A stretch of 9,467 nucleotides of DNA from Burkholderiales bacterium (GTDB lineage Bacteria; Pseudomonadota; Gammaproteobacteria; Burkholderiales; Burkholderiaceae_C). This document shows, piece after piece, positions 6,831-9,467 of the stretch; the first letter of the stretch is position 1; each line of letters begins with the position of its first letter. The stretch spans positions 1 to 9,467 of the forward strand of contig JAABTC010000047.1 in NCBI GenBank assembly GCA_011390055.1. The letters are read 5' to 3'. The notes under the pieces were generated by a model. The model saw nothing but the letters and a program-made list of their open reading frames with translations, made no database searches and was not told where the DNA came from. The position numbers and the translations under genes are program-made.

Positions 6831-7988
6831 ATGGGTAAATCTATCACCGCCAGCAGCTTGTATGTCGGGTTGGATGTGCACAAGGACAGCATCGACGTGG
6901 CCGTGGCCGAGGCTGGCCGAGGCGGCGAAGTGCGCCATGTGGGCAGCATCGGCGGGGACCTGGCCGCGCTGGACAAGACGCTGCGCAAGCTCATCAGCCG
7001 CGGCTCACCCCTGCACATCGTCTATGAGGCCGGCCCCTGCGGCTTCGTCATCTGGCGCCACCTGAGCGCACAGGGCCTGGCCTGCGAGGTAGTTGCCCCG
7101 TCGTCGATCCCCAAGCGCTCGGGCGACCGGGTGAAGACGGATCGACGCGATGCCATCCTGCTGGCGCGCCTGGCGCGTGCCGGCGAGCTGACGGCCGTGC
7201 GCGTACCCGACGTGGCCGACGAAGCCGTGCGCGACCTGGTGCGTGCGCGCGAGGACGCGGTGCGCGAGTGCCGCAACGCGCGCCACCGCTTGAAGGCCCT
7301 GCTGCTGCGCAACGGCATCACGTACGCCGGCAAGACGGCCTGGACCGCGGCCCATCTGCGCTGGCTGGCCACGCTGAAGATGGCGCATGCCACTCAGCAG
7401 ATCGGGTTCCAGGAATACCTGCACGCCATCACCGAAGCCACCGCGCGCATCGGCCGGCTCGAGCAAGCCCTGCGCGACGCGCTGCCCGAGTGGACCCTGC
7501 GCCCGCTGGTGCAGGCGCTGCACGCGCTGCGCGGGGTGCAATTGGTTGCCGCGATGACGCTGGTGGCCGAGTTGCAGGACTTCGTGCGATTCGCCAACCC
7601 GCGCCAGTTGATGAGCTATGTGGGACTGGTGCCCGGCGAACACTCGTCGGGTCCCAAGCGGCGCCAAGGGTCCATCACCAAGGCCGGCAACAGTGCAGCC
7701 CGGCGCATGCTGGTGGAGGTGGCCTGGCACTACCAGCACAGCGCGCGCGTCACGCCGATCATCGCCACGCGACAAGCGCATCTGCCCAAGGCGGTGACCG
7801 ACATCGCCTGGGCGGCGCAGCTGCGGCTGAACGCCAAGTTCAAGCGCCTGGTGGCGCGCCGGGTGATGAAGACCAAGGCGGTGGTGGCCGTGGCGCGTGA
7901 ACTCGCCGGCTTCGTCTGGGCCATTGGGCGCGAGGTGCAGACTTCGGGCTGGACCGGTGTACCGGTCATCGATGCGCCGGCTCACTGA
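6831..7988 (+). CDS. IS110-family transposase (IS1111 type)
   Basis: This 385-residue recombinase is of the DEDD/Serine type, a family guided by an element-encoded bridge RNA. The N-terminal RuvC-like (DEDD_Tnp_IS110) domain shows YVGLDVHKDSIDVAV with Asp15, VYEAGPCGF with Glu66, and KTDRRDAILLARL with Asp104/Asp107. A helical middle (about 125-230) links to the C-terminal Transposase_20 domain with LRGVQLVAAMTLVAELQDF and the signature MSYVGLVPGEHSSGPKRRQGSITKAGNSAARRML (261-294), where the catalytic serine of the family is expected. The ATG at 6831 is chosen over an in-frame ATG at 6777 because AGGAG lies 7 nt upstream and the earlier stretch falls in the structured leader. The gene looks intact, so the element may be active. 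Confidence 0.92.
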   Translation: MGKSITASSLYVGLDVHKDSIDVAVAEAGRGGEVRHVGSIGGDLAALDKTLRKLISRGSPLHIVYEAGPCGFVIWRHLSAQGLACEVVAPSSIPKRSGDRVKTDRRDAILLARLARAGELTAVRVPDVADEAVRDLVRAREDAVRECRNARHRLKALLLRNGITYAGKTAWTAAHLRWLATLKMAHATQQIGFQEYLHAITEATARIGRLEQALRDALPEWTLRPLVQALHALRGVQLVAAMTLVAELQDFVRFANPRQLMSYVGLVPGEHSSGPKRRQGSITKAGNSAARRMLVEVAWHYQHSARVTPIIATRQAHLPKAVTDIAWAAQLRLNAKFKRLVARRVMKTKAVVAVARELAGFVWAIGREVQTSGWTGVPVIDAPAH

Positions 7989-8346
7989 GCTGCAGCGCAA
8001 ACTCGAATACGCTGGTCAAGGAAGAAGTCAGGAGGTGCACAGCCGACAACTCGCTTCGATGCCGGAGGGGGAACGCGGCGCAGCCGCGGCCACTGGGGAA
8101 TCCTCGACAACGTTATTGAGCGATCGGTGTACGGCCAACGCGCACCGGGCGATCTCAGACCCTAGAGCGAAGGCAGCCCCGCGACGCAAATCTGTCTTGA
8201 GGTACCCAACCCTCGCATATCAGCATGAACAACCGTCGCACATCCTTCAAGGGTGGCAACCAAGTGCTCCGTCGCGTTCCCCGTCCGGCAACGGGTTTGG
8301 TCACCACTGCGGCCGCAGAGGAATTCGTGCGGCTACTTGACAGAGA
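7989..8346 (+). ncRNA. Non-coding right end of the IS; probable bridge-RNA region
   Basis: There are about 360 nt without a supportable gene between the transposase stop and the right inverted repeat. In IS1111-type elements the bridge RNA is encoded downstream of the transposase, so this is the expected place; exact RNA limits cannot be set from one sequence. A strong hairpin CGCGGC-GCA-GCCGCG is at 8074-8088. A GCGATCG at 8120-8126 matches the minus-strand sequence next to the insertion point (8367-8361). An imperfect direct repeat lies at 8208-8244. The 48-codon frame at 8225-8371 crosses the IS end and is probably chance. Confidence 0.45.
8208..8244 (+). repeat. Imperfect 14-bp direct repeat near the IS right end
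   Basis: AACCCTCGCATATC (8208-8221) and AACCGTCGCACATC (8231-8244) agree at 12 of 14 positions, with starts 23 bp apart. They lie about 100 bp inside the right end of the element. The role is unknown; possibilities are part of the bridge RNA fold or a transposase-binding site. Confidence 0.5.
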
Positions 8347-8354
8347 GAAGCCAT
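8347..8354. repeat. Right subterminal inverted repeat of the IS
   Basis: GAAGCCAT is the exact reverse complement of ATGGCTTC at 6701-6708. It lies 3 nt inside the inferred right end at 8357. Confidence 0.65.
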
Positions 8355-8357
8355 ATC

Positions 8358-8434
8358 AACGATCGCGCTAAGCGGCCCGAAGCGACCGGGCGAAGGCCGC
8401 TCGCGAAGGGTCCGTCTTCAGCGCGCGGTTAGGC
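8358..8434 (-). repeat. attC site of the methyltransferase cassette, split by the IS
   Basis: Minus strand: core GCCTAAC (8434-8428), then inner box GCTGAAGACGGAC (8422-8410), which resembles the classical GTTCAAGCCGAC. The other inner box, GGCCGCTTAGC (8377-8367 region), resembles the usual GGCCGCTTAAC. The last three bases kept before the IS are GTT (8360-8358), and the remaining AGAC is at 6693-6690 on the far side of the IS. Arms AGCGGCC (8371-8377) and GGCCGCT (8395-8401) pair perfectly, as do CGCGCT (8364-8369) and AGCGCG (8420-8425). The site starts 21 nt after the methyltransferase stop. The adjoining IS bases alone give GTTGATA, a poor core; removing the IS gives GTTAGAC. Confidence 0.75.
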
Positions 8435-8455
8435 TGTCTACTCATGCCTTTTCGT

Positions 8456-9265
8456 CTATGACCGCGCAAGCAGAACGTGCGTGCGCATCGGGTACCTTAG
8501 CTCACCGTTTGCCAGGTGAGGTTCCAGCAACGCGCTCACATGCTTAAGGAACTCGTCGCGCCCATTCTCAGGTAGAAGAGCCACAGCGTGCCGAGTGGAG
8601 GGTGAACCCAACGTCATGCCGTCGATGAACGATTGTATGGACGTGAAGTGAGACACTCCATCCTCGGTGCGAAGTTCGATCGCAGAGAATCCTGCACGAG
8701 TAGCCGTCTCGCGGATATCCTCCGGGTTGGCAAACGAGCATGCTCGCTTCGCCGCTGAAGCGTCGACCCCTTGATGCTCCAGTGCTTGAACTACGGCGTA
8801 ATGACCTTTGTTGTATTCAAGTGGTCCCCAAATGCTTGCCGCTAGCCGACCCGATGGCTTGAGCACGCGGCGAATCTCGGCGAGACCGGCCTGACGATCT
8901 GTAATGAACTGGAGGCCCTGGAGGCAAAGACAAAGATCAAACGTGGCATCGTCGAATGGCGTCTTGAGCGCGCTTGCGCAGTGCCACTCCATCGGAGTCC
9001 GGATGCCCTGTGCCATCTTTCGCGCCACCTCGACGACGCCCGGATCAATATCCAGACCCACCACTTTCCCAGCCGGGCCAACGCCACGCGCGGCAACTCT
9101 TGCCCCGACACCCGTGCCGCATGCCACGTCCAGCACGTGCTCGCCCAGTTTCGGGGCAACCAACCCCACCACAAGTTCTGCCCAGTGAGCGAACATCCCC
9201 GGGACCATGTGTTTCTCGTAAGCCTCTGCAGTCGTCGTGTCGATCAGCTGGTTTGCTTGTGACAT
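8456..9265 (-). CDS. Class I SAM-dependent methyltransferase, cassette-borne
   Basis: This is a 269-residue cytoplasmic methyltransferase of the UbiE/Methyltransf_11-like group; the substrate cannot be told. The SAM-binding motif I is VLDVACGTGVG (residues 44-54), motif II is VVGLDIDPGVVEVARKMA (68-85), and FDLCLCLQGLQFI (109-121) and LAEIRRVLKPSGRLAASIWGP (128-148) follow in the usual order. The last ~110 residues look like a family-specific substrate domain. The ATG at 9265 has a strong GGGAGGT site 9 nt upstream and follows the cassette start (9312) by about 47 nt. The stop is 21 nt before attC. Base composition is visibly less GC-rich than the leu genes, in keeping with acquired DNA. Cassette methyltransferases can confer drug or metabolite modification, but nothing here shows a ribosomal target. 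Confidence 0.88.
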   Translation of the reverse strand: MSQANQLIDTTTAEAYEKHMVPGMFAHWAELVVGLVAPKLGEHVLDVACGTGVGARVAARGVGPAGKVVGLDIDPGVVEVARKMAQGIRTPMEWHCASALKTPFDDATFDLCLCLQGLQFITDRQAGLAEIRRVLKPSGRLAASIWGPLEYNKGHYAVVQALEHQGVDASAAKRACSFANPEDIRETATRAGFSAIELRTEDGVSHFTSIQSFIDGMTLGSPSTRHAVALLPENGRDEFLKHVSALLEPHLANGELRYPMRTHVLLARS

Positions 9266-9306
9266 GTTCGCTATACCTCCCTCTTTGCGACTTGCTTGGA
9301 CCGCCT

Positions 9307-9390
9307 GCCTAACGAATAGCGTTTATCTGCCGCGCAACGAAGCTTGTAGAAACCAAGAGCACCTCCTGCGGCAGATAAACCTTGTTGGAC
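9307..9390 (-). repeat. attC-like site upstream of the methyltransferase cassette
   Basis: Minus strand: core GTCCAAC (9390-9384) matches RYYYAAC and the closing GTTAGGC (9313-9307) matches GTTRRRY. Between them a perfect 13-bp inverted repeat, GTTTATCTGCCGC (plus-strand arms 9320-9332 and 9368-9380), encloses a 35-nt loop. The 84-bp length is within the attC range. It lacks the usual two short inner boxes with spacers and instead has one long stem, so it is an unusual member. It belongs to the cassette that lies mostly beyond the right edge. Confidence 0.7.
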
Positions 9391-9422
9391 TGAACTTTGC
9401 CAAGGGCAATGGCGATAGGGGA

Positions 9423-9467
9423 TTAGTTGCCCGAGCTATCACTTTTGACCAGATTATGGCGCGGCTG
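9423..9467 (-). CDS. Possible C-terminal tail of a further cassette gene (runs off right edge)
   Basis: One minus-strand frame gives QPRHNLVKSDSSGN and then TAA at 9425-9423, 32 nt before the attC core at 9390. That placement fits a cassette gene end. Only 14 residues are visible, a second frame is also open here, and I cannot identify the protein. Confidence 0.3.
   Translation of the reverse strand, partial: QPRHNLVKSDSSGN

Larger units (their letters stand above)
6694..8357 (+). mobile_element. IS110-family insertion sequence, IS1111 type, inserted in an attC core
   Basis: The limits are deduced from three independent observations. First, an 8-bp inverted repeat (ATGGCTTC at 6701-6708, GAAGCCAT at 8347-8354) lies just inside both ends. 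Second, this leaves a 7-nt left and a 3-nt right tail, the arrangement known for IS1111-type elements with subterminal repeats. Third, cutting out 6694-8357 joins GTT (8360-8358, minus strand) to AGAC (6693-6690), giving GTTAGAC, a perfect attC core box. The element is 1664 bp with one transposase gene (6831-7988), a 137-bp left end and a 369-bp right end. It has no flanking target duplication, as expected for this family. The transposase runs against the cassette direction. Confidence 0.78.
6230..9467 (-). mobile_element. Integron-type gene-cassette array (no integrase in window), interrupted by an IS
   Basis: Three attC-like sites, all best read on the minus strand, separate small single-gene units. 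In array order they are the end of one cassette (beyond 9391), a methyltransferase cassette (starting TTAGGC at 9312 and ending at attC 8434-8358) and a hypothetical-protein cassette (about 6693 to attC 6281-6230). Each complete gene starts within about 50 nt of its cassette start and stops 12-21 nt before its attC, the usual cassette layout. Each cassette has matching end boxes: GCCTAAC/GTTAGGC for the methyltransferase, and GTCTAAC/GTTAGAC for the hypothetical once the IS is removed. The integrase would be expected upstream in array direction, to the right of 9467. Without it in view this may equally be an orphan cassette cluster (CALIN). Confidence 0.75.

Noticed and set aside
6675..6938. 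88-codon N-terminal extension of the cassette protein
   Set aside because: It runs into the IS leader and across the transposase start on the opposite strand. The internal ATG at 6674 has its own ribosome site and the right distance to the cassette start.
8225..8371. 48-codon plus-strand open frame starting ATG AAC AAC
   Set aside because: It crosses the inferred right end of the IS and stops inside the attC stem, with no ribosome site. Chance reading frame is the simplest explanation.
8354..8434. Reading the attC at 8434-8354 in plus orientation
   Set aside because: The plus-strand R'' would be TATCAAC, which does not fit RYYYAAC, and the inner boxes match classical attC only on the minus strand, as does the gene direction.
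8354..8434. Simple rho-independent terminator for the methyltransferase
   Set aside because: No T run follows the stem on the minus strand, whereas core and inner boxes match attC.
1..9467. CRISPR array, tRNA, rRNA, integron integrase or phage genes
   Set aside because: No regularly spaced repeats, no tRNA-like cloverleaf ends and no tyrosine-recombinase motifs were seen on either strand.

Overview
The window looks like a GC-rich Burkholderiales chromosome (a Rubrivivax/Leptothrix/Methylibium-like betaproteobacterium). The basis is the gene order leuC-leuD-leuB-asd-fimV, typical of that order, together with strong G/C bias at third codon positions. No tools were run, so the taxonomic call rests on protein resemblance and synteny only.

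Positions 1-5811 are ordinary chromosome, with every gene on the minus strand. In transcription order they are a YchJ-like metal-binding protein (5811-5368), leuC (5320-3896), leuD (3877-3230), leuB (3186-2086), asd (1999-875) and the N-terminal part of fimV (626-1, running off the left edge). LeuC and LeuD form isopropylmalate isomerase and LeuB oxidises its product, so three consecutive leucine steps are made from closely spaced genes. Asd supplies aspartate semialdehyde for lysine, threonine, methionine and peptidoglycan. FimV is a polar inner-membrane hub. A sigma-54-like promoter motif lies upstream of fimV.

Positions 6230-9467 are accessory DNA with visibly lower GC content. I read it as a short integron gene-cassette array on the minus strand, with no integrase in the window. 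Three attC-like recombination sites are recognisable (9390-9307, 8434-8358 and 6281-6230). They separate the tail of one cassette, a SAM-dependent methyltransferase cassette and a cassette for an unrecognised 126-residue protein. Each complete cassette has start and end core boxes that are exact complements, which fixes the array direction and the cassette limits.

An IS110-family element of the IS1111 type (6694-8357, transposase on the plus strand) sits exactly inside the core box of the attC site between the two complete cassettes. Removing it restores GTTAGAC, a perfect attC core. The element has 8-bp subterminal inverted repeats with a 7-nt left tail and a 3-nt right tail, a structured leader before the transposase, and about 360 nt of non-coding DNA after it, where a bridge RNA is expected in this group.

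Between the array and the ychJ-like gene (5812-6229) lies about 420 bp with no convincing gene but several short hairpins. The attC site nearest to it has lost its outer core box, so the array appears to end in a damaged junction.
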